In this document: positions 9,219-17,953 of the stretch, one piece after another
Layout: every line of letters begins with the position of its first letter
Numbering within the stretch: the stretch's first letter is position 1
DNA from: Candidatus Zixiibacteriota bacterium
GTDB lineage: Bacteria > Zixibacteria > MSB-5A5 > GN15 > FEB-12
Length of the DNA: 64,000 bases
Direction: 5' to 3'
Assembly: GCA_028289585.1 (NCBI GenBank)
Contig: JANQPI010000010.1
Span: 558,001-622,000 of the forward strand
Program-made: the position numbers and the translations under genes
Notes under the pieces: generated by a model
The model's input: the letters and a program-made list of their open reading frames with translations, nothing else
Told to the model about the DNA's origin: nothing
Databases searched by the model: none

Positions 9219-9238
9219 ACGGTTTGTGACCGGTTTGC
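9219..9238 (+). promoter_or_regulatory. direct repeat, candidate LytTR operator
   Basis: The heptamer CGGTTTG occurs at 9220-9226 and 9231-9237, eleven bases apart and so about one helical turn. The first copy with flanks, ACGGTTTGT, fits the general LytTR half-site (A/T, A/C, C/A, GTT, N, A/G, T/G) at all but one position; the second fits less well. The repeats lie in the leader, roughly +21 to +40 from the predicted start. Binding by the adjacent regulator is inference. Confidence 0.35.
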
Positions 9239-9297
9239 TGCCCCCCTCTCGCGTAACTGGCAGCACAAGATCGCAATCAATCACTTCGGAGGATGCC

Positions 9298-10401
9298 GTG
9301 GGACAACCCGCAGCACGACAGGGAGACCAAACCGCTCATGGAGGAACTATCACCGTGGGCTGTATGACCGTTCTGATAGGAGGGCAACCTGCTGCCAGAA
9401 TAGGTGATCTCCATACCTGTCCAATGCAGACTCCGGGAACGCCGCCGATTCCGCATGTTGGTGGACCAATCACCGGTCCGGGCGTTGCGACCGTACTGAT
9501 TGGTGGTATGCCCGCCGCCGTGGTCGGTGATATGTGTGTGTGTACCGGTCCCCCCGACTCCATTGTCGCCGGAGAGATGACCGTACTGATCGGGGCTGGC
9601 GGCGGAGGAGGCGGCGGTGCCGCTGGCTCGGCCAGCGCAACTGAAGGCGATGCGGACGTGGGCGAGGGAACCGAAATCGGCGAGGCGCTTCACATGGTTG
9701 CGAACTTCACCGACCGAGCTGGCAATCCCGTCGTTGGACCCCGCTTTGAACTGACTAACCCCGATGGTAACTCGGAATCGGGAACGCTGTCCGGAACGAT
9801 CGACCGCACCACAACAACCGACGGTGACTACGAGATTGATCTGCGGGATATCGTCTCAGCACGCTGGTCGATGATGACAGCCCAACGTGACGATGACATC
9901 CAGTTACAGATTCAGACGATGGGCATCGAAGATGGTACCGCTGTTCGCATCGAGGTTTATGTGCGAGATATTCGGGTCCCTGATCGGGTTGTCGAAACAA
10001 TCTCGGACCGATCGATCTCCGGAGATTCACTTGATGTCGCCTGGCATCCCCAGTGGCCGGAAGAGGGTGATGACTCAGGCACCGAGGATACGGAGTATCC
10101 GACTTATAGCGATCCACTCTACTATTTCGCCGTCACGATTGGTGACCTCAACGCACGTTCGGGATTGCTGCGTTTCCGTGATACGATCGAAATCGATCTG
10201 AGCGACGATAATGGTGATCCCCTGGCGGACACACCGATCGTGATTCGGCTCTCGAACGGTGAGATTCGTCGAGCGACAACCGATAACAACGGTCATCATC
10301 AGGAAGAGATGTGTCCGGTTGGGGGGTGGTCGGTTGAGGTCGATTCTCCAGCGACGCTCGACGAGGACGATAGCGACACGCAAACCTCGGGGAGCGACTG
10401 A
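9298..10401 (+). CDS. PAAR spike-tip protein with Ig-like extension
   Basis: A 367-residue protein starting at GTG 9298, with GGAGG five bases upstream. Residues 1-99 are PAAR repeats (QPAARQGDQTAHGG, TVLIGGQPAARIGD, TVLIGGMPAAVVGD, TVLIG), the metal-bound cone that caps VgrG in type VI systems. A polyglycine hinge (100-110) leads to an extension of about 255 residues predicted to be beta-rich, with one region ending DPLYYFAVTIGDLN and a last domain of the DNGDPLADTPIVIRL type followed by an acidic tail. The same two modules recur in the protein encoded at 12838-13980, so the extension is probably a docking or adaptor region shared with that neighbour. It is the first gene of the locus and overlaps the next by one base (TGATG). 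Confidence 0.88.
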   Translation: MGQPAARQGDQTAHGGTITVGCMTVLIGGQPAARIGDLHTCPMQTPGTPPIPHVGGPITGPGVATVLIGGMPAAVVGDMCVCTGPPDSIVAGEMTVLIGAGGGGGGGAAGSASATEGDADVGEGTEIGEALHMVANFTDRAGNPVVGPRFELTNPDGNSESGTLSGTIDRTTTTDGDYEIDLRDIVSARWSMMTAQRDDDIQLQIQTMGIEDGTAVRIEVYVRDIRVPDRVVETISDRSISGDSLDVAWHPQWPEEGDDSGTEDTEYPTYSDPLYYFAVTIGDLNARSGLLRFRDTIEIDLSDDNGDPLADTPIVIRLSNGEIRRATTDNNGHHQEEMCPVGGWSVEVDSPATLDEDDSDTQTSGSD

Positions 10402-11009
10402 TGCGCGGCTATGATCTGACCCACCGACTGACCCGTGGTCGTCGTCAACGTGAGTTCGTTGCCGGTGATCCGCATCAGATTTCAGTGGAGCTTCGGTCAA
10501 ACTCCGGAATGGTTAAACTAGCCAATAGGGAATACACCGTCCGCATCTCTCGGACCCGCATCGAGTCGGGTACGACCGACGATGATGGTCTATTGACGAT
10601 CGAAAACGTACCTGCCGGGGAATATGAGTTTGATATCGACGGTCACCCGACGGGGCACCGACTCGTATCGACCCCCGTTGGCGAAGAACCGACGCCGCTG
10701 CGCCTGACCGGTTTTTATCTCGGTGAGGTAACTCCGGCCGAAGCGGATGACGGCGATGATGATGCCTACGATCCGGAGGAGAACATCATTACCGTCTGTG
10801 GTGATCTGCATCTTGACGTCGATTTCCGCGTTGCCGAGCAACTGAATGCCGACGATGCTGATAACGACGATCAGTTAGATGCCGAACAAACGGACGGCGA
10901 TCAAGAAGACGACGATAGTGACAGCGAATCAAGCGGTGATCAACCGCCCGGAACGCCTCAGGTGCCGTCAAACACCCCTCCCAGTACACCGTCGGGGCCG
11001 TTCGGATGA
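10401..11009 (+). CDS. Ig-like domain protein with acidic C-terminal tail
   Basis: A 202-residue protein with no recognised full-length family. Residues about 20-85 form a small beta-domain of the carboxypeptidase-regulatory/SpaA type, with the pattern TTDDDGLLTIENVPAGEYEF. This domain also occurs in the PAAR protein and in the protein at 12838-13980. Residues about 148-178 are almost entirely Asp, Glu, Gln and Ser, followed by a Pro/Ser/Thr-rich end and the terminal SGPFG. There is no signal peptide, so export would have to be through the injection system. Overlaps on both sides (TGATG at the start, ATGA at the end) tie it to its neighbours. Carried accessory protein or effector is the likeliest role. 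Confidence 0.6.
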   Translation: MRGYDLTHRLTRGRRQREFVAGDPHQISVELRSNSGMVKLANREYTVRISRTRIESGTTDDDGLLTIENVPAGEYEFDIDGHPTGHRLVSTPVGEEPTPLRLTGFYLGEVTPAEADDGDDDAYDPEENIITVCGDLHLDVDFRVAEQLNADDADNDDQLDAEQTDGDQEDDDSDSESSGDQPPGTPQVPSNTPPSTPSGPFG

Positions 11010-12394
11010 GTCGCTTTCGCGTGACATTCCGTCCGGGCATCGTCGCCGACCCAGCAACACCGCTGGTGATCCGCTTTGCCGCGCCGCGTCAGGCGACCGA
11101 TGTGCAGGTGTCAATCGTCGAGCTGGATTCGTGGAATTATACCCGGAGAATGCGACTTGCTGAGGATGGCGGCGGCTTCAATCTCGTCGGCATCTTCCGC
11201 GGCGATATCGCAGATAGACAATTTAACGTAACCGAGGCGCCATCGACGGACAATCCGAACGACTGGCCGACTGTCACGATCAAGTTTCACGGATCGGATA
11301 CCGAGTATCAGCTTCCGATCCCCGAGGGAGATCTGACAGCCGAGGGATGCGAGCTGGAACTCGGACTGGTCGTCACCGGTCAGGTCGGTCGCCGAACTGC
11401 AACGTTTACGTCGCGGTCACCGGTCTTTGTTCGACATCCCGATGCGGTCGTCGACAATCGTCCGGTGCTGACGATTCTTAGCTCGCGCGATGGTTACCAC
11501 CGGGCAGCGCGAGGCTACTGGCGTCGACGGGCCGATCAGGTCGTTCGGCTCTCCTCGGCCCAGGCGATGCTCGAATATTTGACCGAGCAGACCGAACTTC
11601 CCGGCGAGGGGAAATGGGGACAGATCAATATCGTCTGTCACGGCAACGAGTACGCGTGGTTCGTGCCGTTGATGTCCGGGCGCGGACAGCCGCGTCAAAC
11701 GTATCATACCGATATCGACGACGCTCTCAATGGCGAAACGCCTCGACTTAACGCTCTCGATGTCGATACCGTTGACGATCAGACCAGCATCGTCTTACGC
11801 GGCTGCAATCTGGGCCGAAATCAGAACCTTCTGAACATGATTCGGGAGCTGTTTGGCGGTGAGGCGACCGTCTATGCTCCCCGCTTTCTGCAATACTATG
11901 CGTTTCGCAATGGCGGTCGGCGAACGACCGAGGCATTCCAGCAGGATTGCTTCGCCTACGTTTCCGGTCGGCGACCACCGTCGACAAGCCATGCAGCGAT
12001 GAATCTCCAGGCTCGCTACGAAAATGATTTCGACTACACGGTTGAGGAGTGGGAAGAGATCTACTCCAATCGCTCCTGGCGGCGGGGGCGGGTCCTGCGC
12101 ATGACCAACACGTTGGTTTACGGTGACGAAAGACCAACCGGGACCCGTGACGACTGGGCATACGAATTGGAAGAGTCGTGGACCCCGAGTGATCAGAACT
12201 TCCAGCAGGACCATTACTGGGTAGACTGGGGACGGGCCCGACGAATGCACACCCGTCGTCACGGCTGGGTCCTGACGCAAACTGGTTCTATCTATCGCTA
12301 CGGTGTTCGTCGTCCGTGGCGCGATGCCGATGGCAATTCCATTGTCCCCAATATCACCAATCCGGACCACTACGGCCGGTCACCAGAATGGTAA
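11006..12394 (+). CDS. predicted clan CD (caspase-like/CHAT-like) cysteine peptidase, candidate effector
   Basis: A 462-residue protein. Residues 1-145 look like one or two Ig-like beta-domains. A central alpha/beta region holds GQINIVCHGNEYAW (His212-Gly213) and SIVLRGCNLGRN (Cys267), each at the end of a hydrophobic strand. That His-Gly then (G)Cys arrangement is the catalytic dyad pattern of clan CD peptidases (caspases, gingipains, CHAT proteases). The C-terminal 150 residues are rich in Trp, Tyr and Arg and not recognised. No signal peptide. It sits between the PAAR gene and a DcrB/Eag-type chaperone, so a cargo effector that cleaves proteins in the target cell is plausible. No homologue was recognised by name; the peptidase call rests on the two motifs. 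Confidence 0.5.
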   Translation: MSRFRVTFRPGIVADPATPLVIRFAAPRQATDVQVSIVELDSWNYTRRMRLAEDGGGFNLVGIFRGDIADRQFNVTEAPSTDNPNDWPTVTIKFHGSDTEYQLPIPEGDLTAEGCELELGLVVTGQVGRRTATFTSRSPVFVRHPDAVVDNRPVLTILSSRDGYHRAARGYWRRRADQVVRLSSAQAMLEYLTEQTELPGEGKWGQINIVCHGNEYAWFVPLMSGRGQPRQTYHTDIDDALNGETPRLNALDVDTVDDQTSIVLRGCNLGRNQNLLNMIRELFGGEATVYAPRFLQYYAFRNGGRRTTEAFQQDCFAYVSGRRPPSTSHAAMNLQARYENDFDYTVEEWEEIYSNRSWRRGRVLRMTNTLVYGDERPTGTRDDWAYELEESWTPSDQNFQQDHYWVDWGRARRMHTRRHGWVLTQTGSIYRYGVRRPWRDADGNSIVPNITNPDHYGRSPEW

Positions 12395-12406
12395 GGAACG
12401 AACATC

Positions 12407-12841
12407 ATGCCTAATCTTGACCCACCGCTTCCGAAAGGATGGCGCAATCAGACGGTGTTCACCTTCATGGGGCCGAATGTCGACTCCGTACCGCATATCG
12501 TCACCGTGATTCGTGACACCTCCGGGCGCAAACTTACCCTCGATGAGTTTTCCAACGAGCACGTTGCTCTGTTACGGGCTGGTCAGCCGAACATGTCGGT
12601 TGCTCGAGAGCGCCGTGTGGCCGCAGCCAAAGATCTGGTCACACGCGAATTGCTGGTTGGCGAGAGTGGACAAGGTCCCGCCAACCGACCGTATCGACTC
12701 CTACGATTCGCCATTGTCGACCGGGTTGGCTATGTCTTTTCCTGTCAAGTGACGCGGCGATCACTCAAGCTCGTTGGTCGAGATATCGATTCGCTTATCG
12801 ACTCGGTGCTCGTGGATATTGTCGAGGAGAGCGAGGAATGA
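12407..12841 (+). CDS. DcrB/DUF1795 (Eag-type) effector chaperone
   Basis: A 144-residue protein matching the DcrB/DUF1795 fold that includes Eag chaperones, which bind hydrophobic segments of type VI effectors and load them onto the spike. Seen: the opening LPKGWRNQTVFTFMGP, the strand HIVTVIRD, a helix LTLDEFSNEHVALL and the late strands YRLLRFAIVDRVGYVFSC followed by a C-terminal helix. There is no signal peptide, in contrast to the envelope DcrB lipoprotein. AAGGAA lies eight bases before ATG 12407. The next gene overlaps by ATGA, and the gene after it encodes a protein with a hydrophobic hairpin, the kind of cargo these chaperones protect. Confidence 0.72.
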   Translation: MPNLDPPLPKGWRNQTVFTFMGPNVDSVPHIVTVIRDTSGRKLTLDEFSNEHVALLRAGQPNMSVARERRVAAAKDLVTRELLVGESGQGPANRPYRLLRFAIVDRVGYVFSCQVTRRSLKLVGRDIDSLIDSVLVDIVEESEE

Positions 12842-13980
12842 GCCAGCATACGGTCGGGGCTGACGAAGAAGCGACGATCGAATTGACGCCGTCGATTATC
12901 TCTTGCTATCCGATGTCAGCAATGGCGCCAGCGGAGAGCGAGATCGAATGTCAGGTACTCACGGCGATGGTCGGACAGGGTGCGCGGATTCGTGTGACCG
13001 GAAAGATAAACGGCTCGCGCTGTTCTACGGTCAACGGTCGTATTTACGGCAACCTCTTCTCGGCCCAGATCGCGATCCCCGAAGATGTCGAGTTCGGCGA
13101 TGAGTTCACATTTGATGTCGAACTTCCCGGAAACGATTGCGATGATGAATCCACACCCATCCCATGTACGCCAGCTGTAACGGTATCGAACCGTCGATGG
13201 AGTCAGGAGACGGCGCGGCGCGGTGACCTCCTCACGTTGACCGGTGACGTTGCGGGGCTACGCACGGGCATGGATGTCGAAATCGTCATCTACGAGTACG
13301 ATACTGACGAACTCCATGACGAGTTGATCGCATTGCCGGCACGTATTGACGACGGTTCGTTCGAAGTCTCCTGGGAATTTGACTACGTTGAGGAAACGGA
13401 CCGAATTCACACCGAGGAGCAGCTCTCCGAGGCCGGACGCAACTACTCACCTCCGGAGTTCTTCTTTGCGGTCCGGGTGGGCGGTGTCGAATTCGGCTCC
13501 GAACAACCGGAGCCGCGTCTGGAGTTCCAGGACTGGATCGAACTCGCCCTGCGCGACGGAGCGAACCTCCCGATTCCGGGACAGGCGTACCGGATTACAA
13601 CGGCTGATGGTAACGTGATCGAGGGAGAACTCGATGACCAGGGCCTGGCTGTCGTCGAGGATATCCCACCCGGTCCCTACGGTGTCGAGTATCCCGACCT
13701 CATCGATGAAGTCGAGTTCGATGAGGAGCCAGACGAAGAGAGCAGTGAATCATCGACCGACGAACAGTCCAATGATCAATCAGAGGATGAAGCACCGCCG
13801 GCGGAGGAAGACGACCTTGATCTTGACGATGAGGATGAGGCCGAAGCCGAGGATGTAAGCGACGATGACGAGGAGGATGAGGATGACGATTCCGAGTTTC
13901 CCCTTGATGAGTTACCTCTCGACGATCTCCCCACCGGCGATCTACCGTCAGGCAGTCCGCCGCAAAACCCGCTCGGCTAA
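12838..13980 (+). CDS. two-module beta-domain protein with very acidic tail, T6SS-associated
   Basis: A 380-residue protein of unknown function. The first about 100 residues are beta-rich with several Cys. Residues about 118-235 resemble the middle part of the PAAR protein extension (RWSQETARRGD, then EFFFAVRVGG), and residues about 237-285 are the SpaA-like domain (DWIELALRDGANLPIPGQAY, ending IPPGPYGVEYP). The last 80 residues are extremely acidic (long Asp/Glu runs from about 295 to 355), then a Pro/Leu end SPPQNPLG. The architecture parallels the PAAR protein without the PAAR cone. It follows the chaperone gene by an ATGA overlap. It may be an adaptor between spike and cargo or itself cargo; the sequence does not decide. 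Confidence 0.6.
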   Translation: MSQHTVGADEEATIELTPSIISCYPMSAMAPAESEIECQVLTAMVGQGARIRVTGKINGSRCSTVNGRIYGNLFSAQIAIPEDVEFGDEFTFDVELPGNDCDDESTPIPCTPAVTVSNRRWSQETARRGDLLTLTGDVAGLRTGMDVEIVIYEYDTDELHDELIALPARIDDGSFEVSWEFDYVEETDRIHTEEQLSEAGRNYSPPEFFFAVRVGGVEFGSEQPEPRLEFQDWIELALRDGANLPIPGQAYRITTADGNVIEGELDDQGLAVVEDIPPGPYGVEYPDLIDEVEFDEEPDEESSESSTDEQSNDQSEDEAPPAEEDDLDLDDEDEAEAEDVSDDDEEDEDDDSEFPLDELPLDDLPTGDLPSGSPPQNPLG

Positions 13981-13996
13981 TCGATAGGAACGTCTT

Positions 13997-16378
13997 GTGT
14001 GTCAGGTAGATAATCAAAGTCAGGTAACAGGAGCGACAGGACTCGCTCGGTACCACCGGGCGAGCGATCGGATCGCCGTCGATTTCAAACGTTTCAACTA
14101 CGTCTTTCGGTCAAATCTCGGCCGTGACTTGGATGACAACTGGGTCAGCTGGTTGGCCAATCCTCTCGGCCAGGCGAGCGACTTTGGTTTTATCCGATCG
14201 CATCATGGCGATTACCTGCGTGATCTCTTTTCGGTGAGTCGTGACTCGGGAATTCCCCGGTCGTTTCGAGCCAAGACGTCGAACGTGGACAGTCGGTGCA
14301 TCGTGCTTTATTCGCAGAATACTGACAAACTGATCATGATTGATTACGTCACCTCGCGAAGCTGGCATTTGTGGGAATTTGATCTGACGCGATCGAATTG
14401 GCAGCAGCCGGTGATCGACGTTCAGGGATCCGATACGCTCGTCGGAATTCGTCGGAGCGATCTGCGCGATTGCAAGGGCATTGCTTTGCCAGCGATGGTT
14501 ACCGCGGACAACGCGTTCGATCTCTTTACGGCCAACGGTCGTCTGCGCAGTGCCTCAGAGATCAGCGGCGTTCTCGTTATCCCGGGCAGCGGAGAGGCTG
14601 AGGCACGACTCTATGTCTTCGACCCGGCTCATATCATCGAGCACACCATTCGTGTGATTCGGTATTGTAATCGCCACTTGCGAGTCATCGATCCCCGGCA
14701 GCCATTTTCTCGATCTGGTCGTGGGCGTCGCCGCCTGTCGTCGTGGGAGCGCGACGCGCGAACACGCGGTATTCTCGCGACACTTTCCAAGCAGATTGTT
14801 GACTCGAAGAGCAGCCTCCGGTCACATATCAACCAGAGTCAGTTGAATAGTGAGTTTCAGACGTGGGGGAATGTCAGCTACCGACGGTCGTTGTTCTTTG
14901 ATAACATCACAAATTTTATTCGCCATCCGATTATGCAGGCGGTCAAAGAGAATCTGATGCACCACGAGGAGGGCTTTCGTCCTGGCGGCATCGCGTGGCT
15001 CGATATCATCGCGCCACTGGCCGAGATCGCCGGGGAGCATCCGGTGTTGGCTGAGTACTTCGCCGCCGAAACAGAGGAGGAATCTGCGGATTCCTCGTTT
15101 GCTGCGTTCGCACGCGATGCCCTCGCGACCGGATCAGCATCGGAATCGGCGTGGGTGGGATACTGGAAGCGTTTCCTCAACGGATCGAAATTCGCCAAAC
15201 TAGCCGCCGGGCTGGCTGCGATTCGTTCGTACCAGTTGACGCTCCAGTACACCAATCAGGAGATCTCCTGGTCGTCGCTGGGCAGTCAGATCAATGATGA
15301 ACGGACGCGACTACGCCGATACGTGGGTTCCCTCAATCGAGTCGAGAACGCCCGCACTTACATTGGCAACATCCAGCGGGCATTCACGTACGCGAGTCGA
15401 GCGAACAAAGTCTATGCGATTCTGCGGGGGGACATCTCCCGCAGCAGCTTCACACTTGCTCTCGAAGGCCTGTCGAGCATTGCGACCAGCTATGGACTAA
15501 AAACGACAGCGTCGCGAATCACGGTGATCAAGCAGATCGTGGATCTCGTTCCAAACATCCAACATCTCGGTGAGCGGATCGAATGTGACGACTACAACGC
15601 CGCCTTTGGCTACGGTCTTGTGGTCGCCGGCTCAGTTGCACAGATCTATGTCACCTATACGCTGGCTGGTGCCTCCGCGGGGCCGTGGGGGGCGATTATC
15701 GGTATTGTGATCGCGACCGGTTCGGTGATTGTAATCTTCGCCACCGACTCAGAATATGACACGTTCTTTCAACATTCCAAGTGGCGTCGGTCACAGGGTG
15801 CCCTGTCGAGTGGACAGCCGCCATGGGCTGCCCGGGCCTTCAATCGCTGGGACAATGAGAGTTTTGGCGACGACTATCAGCTCGACTCTCTGCTAAACAT
15901 CATGCACCGATTCACGGTCCATCATAACTACGACCCTTACACCCACGTTATCGTGATCCGTATCAAGACGAAGTTCCTTCCCGAAAGTGCCACGTTCCAG
16001 TTCAAAGGGGAGTTTCAGGCCGGGTCGGGACCGGCTCGTCGAGCGGAGATCAACGTTCGCTATCCTGGTCGCAGTGGGCAGCGCCGGCGTCCCTTCCGCT
16101 ACACAGCTCAGCGAGGCTGCCCGATTCGTGGAGGGCACAGTCGGGTGACTGTCGAGAGCGGCCAGCATGTCGTTCAGATCAACATCTCGGTCGACCGCAA
16201 CTTTACCTCCGCCAACGGATACCTGCGTTGTCTCCCCTTCGGACACGAGGAGTTCACCGTTCCGCATGACAACAAAGCGTTCCGGCTGGAGAGTCTTGAG
16301 CATGACAATATCGTTGTAAACCGCTGGCGAGACTACGAATTCACTGAGAGTGAGTGGGGCTCGATGCCTGGCTGGTAG
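13997..16378 (+). CDS. large putative effector with central hydrophobic hairpin
   Basis: A 793-residue protein with no recognised family and no signal peptide. GTG 13997 is preceded by TAGGAA at seven bases. Most of the chain is soluble, with Arg-rich helical segments around 220-500. Residues about 535-583 are strongly hydrophobic and Gly/Ala/Ile/Val-rich, divisible into two membrane-spanning stretches around the turn ASAGPWGA. After that comes a 210-residue beta-rich C-terminal region. A hydrophobic hairpin inside a non-exported protein, three genes after PAAR and close to an Eag-type chaperone gene, suggests a membrane-inserting or self-translocating effector. No candidate immunity gene follows; the next gene is the unfoldase. 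Confidence 0.55.
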   Translation: MCQVDNQSQVTGATGLARYHRASDRIAVDFKRFNYVFRSNLGRDLDDNWVSWLANPLGQASDFGFIRSHHGDYLRDLFSVSRDSGIPRSFRAKTSNVDSRCIVLYSQNTDKLIMIDYVTSRSWHLWEFDLTRSNWQQPVIDVQGSDTLVGIRRSDLRDCKGIALPAMVTADNAFDLFTANGRLRSASEISGVLVIPGSGEAEARLYVFDPAHIIEHTIRVIRYCNRHLRVIDPRQPFSRSGRGRRRLSSWERDARTRGILATLSKQIVDSKSSLRSHINQSQLNSEFQTWGNVSYRRSLFFDNITNFIRHPIMQAVKENLMHHEEGFRPGGIAWLDIIAPLAEIAGEHPVLAEYFAAETEEESADSSFAAFARDALATGSASESAWVGYWKRFLNGSKFAKLAAGLAAIRSYQLTLQYTNQEISWSSLGSQINDERTRLRRYVGSLNRVENARTYIGNIQRAFTYASRANKVYAILRGDISRSSFTLALEGLSSIATSYGLKTTASRITVIKQIVDLVPNIQHLGERIECDDYNAAFGYGLVVAGSVAQIYVTYTLAGASAGPWGAIIGIVIATGSVIVIFATDSEYDTFFQHSKWRRSQGALSSGQPPWAARAFNRWDNESFGDDYQLDSLLNIMHRFTVHHNYDPYTHVIVIRIKTKFLPESATFQFKGEFQAGSGPARRAEINVRYPGRSGQRRRPFRYTAQRGCPIRGGHSRVTVESGQHVVQINISVDRNFTSANGYLRCLPFGHEEFTVPHDNKAFRLESLEHDNIVVNRWRDYEFTESEWGSMPGW

Positions 16379-16504
16379 TCCGGTAAGTCGGGAAAAGGCT
16401 TGACTCATGAGCACTTACAGAAATAGCTTCGCCCCATCGGGTCGCATCGGCGGGATTCACCGCCGCCCCTTTGGGACAACGGGAGTGGAGTAACGAATCA
16501 AGGC
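16379..16504 (+). other. intergenic gap before unfoldase, with a possible 28-codon ORF
   Basis: This 126-base gap is among the largest inside the type VI locus. It contains a 28-codon frame from ATG 16407 to TAA 16491-16493, with AAAAGG eight bases upstream; the peptide begins MSTYRNSFAPSGRIGG and shows no known family. No terminator or strong promoter was seen. The frame may be chance. Confidence 0.2.
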
Positions 16505-17953
16505 ATGGATATTGCCAATTTCTCATCTGACGCACGCGCCGTAATCAAGAATGCCCGCGAGGTTACCCTCGCCTTCCGTCACCCGGAAATCGAAGTCGAG
16601 CACCTGCTCATTGCTGCCGTGCGCGCCGATTCACCGGGTCTTGAGACGATGCTCAACCAGCTTGGCAAATCGGCGGCGATGTTTGAAGGGCTTGCCGAAA
16701 CGTACCTCAAGGAGCAGTCGTCGAAAAAAGCTGCTCGCGATTCGGTGGGGATGTCGCCATCGGCGACCAACACGCTCTCCGATGCTGTCCAGGTCAAGGG
16801 TGAGCTGATGGATGCCCTGGTCGAACCGGAACATATCGTTATTGCGATCTTCGATCCGAAATCGAATCTCGCCCCGTACCTGCGGGAGAAACTCGATGTT
16901 ACGCGCGAGGACTTCTTCCGGGCGATAGCTGAGAGCAAATCGGTAGAGGAGATCACCGCCGCCCACACCGCATCTGGCTCATCCGGTGCTAGCGCCGATT
17001 CGGCACCTCAGTCGGTATCCGGTACGCTCAAGTACTGTGAGGATATCACAAATCAGGCTCAGGCCGGCCAGTTTGATCCCGTTCTCGGTCGGGATCAGGA
17101 GATCCAGGAACTCATTCAGATTCTCCTGCGCCGTCGCAAAAACTCCCCGGTACTCGTCGGTGGAGCTGGCGTGGGGAAGACCGCGATTGTCGAGGGATTC
17201 GCTCAGGCCGTTATCGAGGATAAGGTTCCGCAATCGCTCCGTGGGGTGAAAGTCATGGGGCTCGATATGGGGAGTCTCGTTGCCGGCGCGAAGTACAAAG
17301 GCGAGTTCGAGGAACGGTTCAAGAATCTCGTGTCGGAGGTTGTCAAATCGGCTGGCCGGATCGTGCTCTTCATCGACGAAATCCACATGCTGTGCGGAGC
17401 CGGCAACTCGGGTGGCGGGATGGATGCGGCCAACCTGCTCAAACCGGCGTTGGCCCGGGGCACCATTCGGGTGATTGGGGCGACAACCGAAGAAGAGTAC
17501 ACGAAGTATCTCGAAGCTGACAAGGCACTCGATCGTCGTTTTGAGAAAGTGAAAGTGGCGGCACCGCCGTTCGACGATGCGGTGCGCATCATTCGCGGTG
17601 TCATTCCGAAGTATGAAGAGCATCACGGCGTTAATTATTCCGACGATGCTGTTGTCGCGGCCGTTCGCATGGCCACGCGTTACCTGGCCGAGCGAAATCT
17701 TCCCGATATTGCTCTCGATATTGTCGATGAGGCTGCTTCGGAATACGCGGTCCGTTCAGAATTCGGTCGGGAGAAGGTCACAGAGGTGGAGTCCAAGGTC
17801 GCTGATCTCAGTTCTCTTCTGTCGTCGGTAAGCAGCGATACACCATCGCCGGAGCTCGTCGCGGCGTGGGAAGACTACCAGACAACCTACGAACGTCTCA
17901 ATGCTCTCTGGGGGCACCGTATCGACGCCGCGGATTCGGGGGAGGCATCATGA
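16505..17953 (+). CDS. tssH: ClpB/ClpV unfoldase, N-terminal half (Clp_N + AAA1), split gene
   Basis: A 482-residue protein equal to the first half of a ClpB/ClpV disaggregase, which in type VI systems recycles contracted TssBC sheath with ATP. Residues 1-150 are the double Clp_N repeat. The first AAA+ module has Walker A GGAGVGKT (219-226), pore loop GAKYKGEFE (261-269), Walker B VLFIDE (287-292) and arginine fingers R344/R345 in ALDRRF. The chain then ends inside what would be the coiled-coil M-domain. The second AAA+ module is encoded by the next gene, which starts in the ATGA overlap at 17950. The AAA1 module looks intact, so this is probably a working subunit of a two-chain enzyme rather than a pseudogene. 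Confidence 0.9.
   Translation: MDIANFSSDARAVIKNAREVTLAFRHPEIEVEHLLIAAVRADSPGLETMLNQLGKSAAMFEGLAETYLKEQSSKKAARDSVGMSPSATNTLSDAVQVKGELMDALVEPEHIVIAIFDPKSNLAPYLREKLDVTREDFFRAIAESKSVEEITAAHTASGSSGASADSAPQSVSGTLKYCEDITNQAQAGQFDPVLGRDQEIQELIQILLRRRKNSPVLVGGAGVGKTAIVEGFAQAVIEDKVPQSLRGVKVMGLDMGSLVAGAKYKGEFEERFKNLVSEVVKSAGRIVLFIDEIHMLCGAGNSGGGMDAANLLKPALARGTIRVIGATTEEEYTKYLEADKALDRRFEKVKVAAPPFDDAVRIIRGVIPKYEEHHGVNYSDDAVVAAVRMATRYLAERNLPDIALDIVDEAASEYAVRSEFGREKVTEVESKVADLSSLLSSVSSDTPSPELVAAWEDYQTTYERLNALWGHRIDAADSGEAS

Noticed and set aside
16407-16493. A 28-residue coding frame before the unfoldase
   Set aside because: The ribosome site is acceptable, but no family, no repeat in the locus and no conservation evidence are available.
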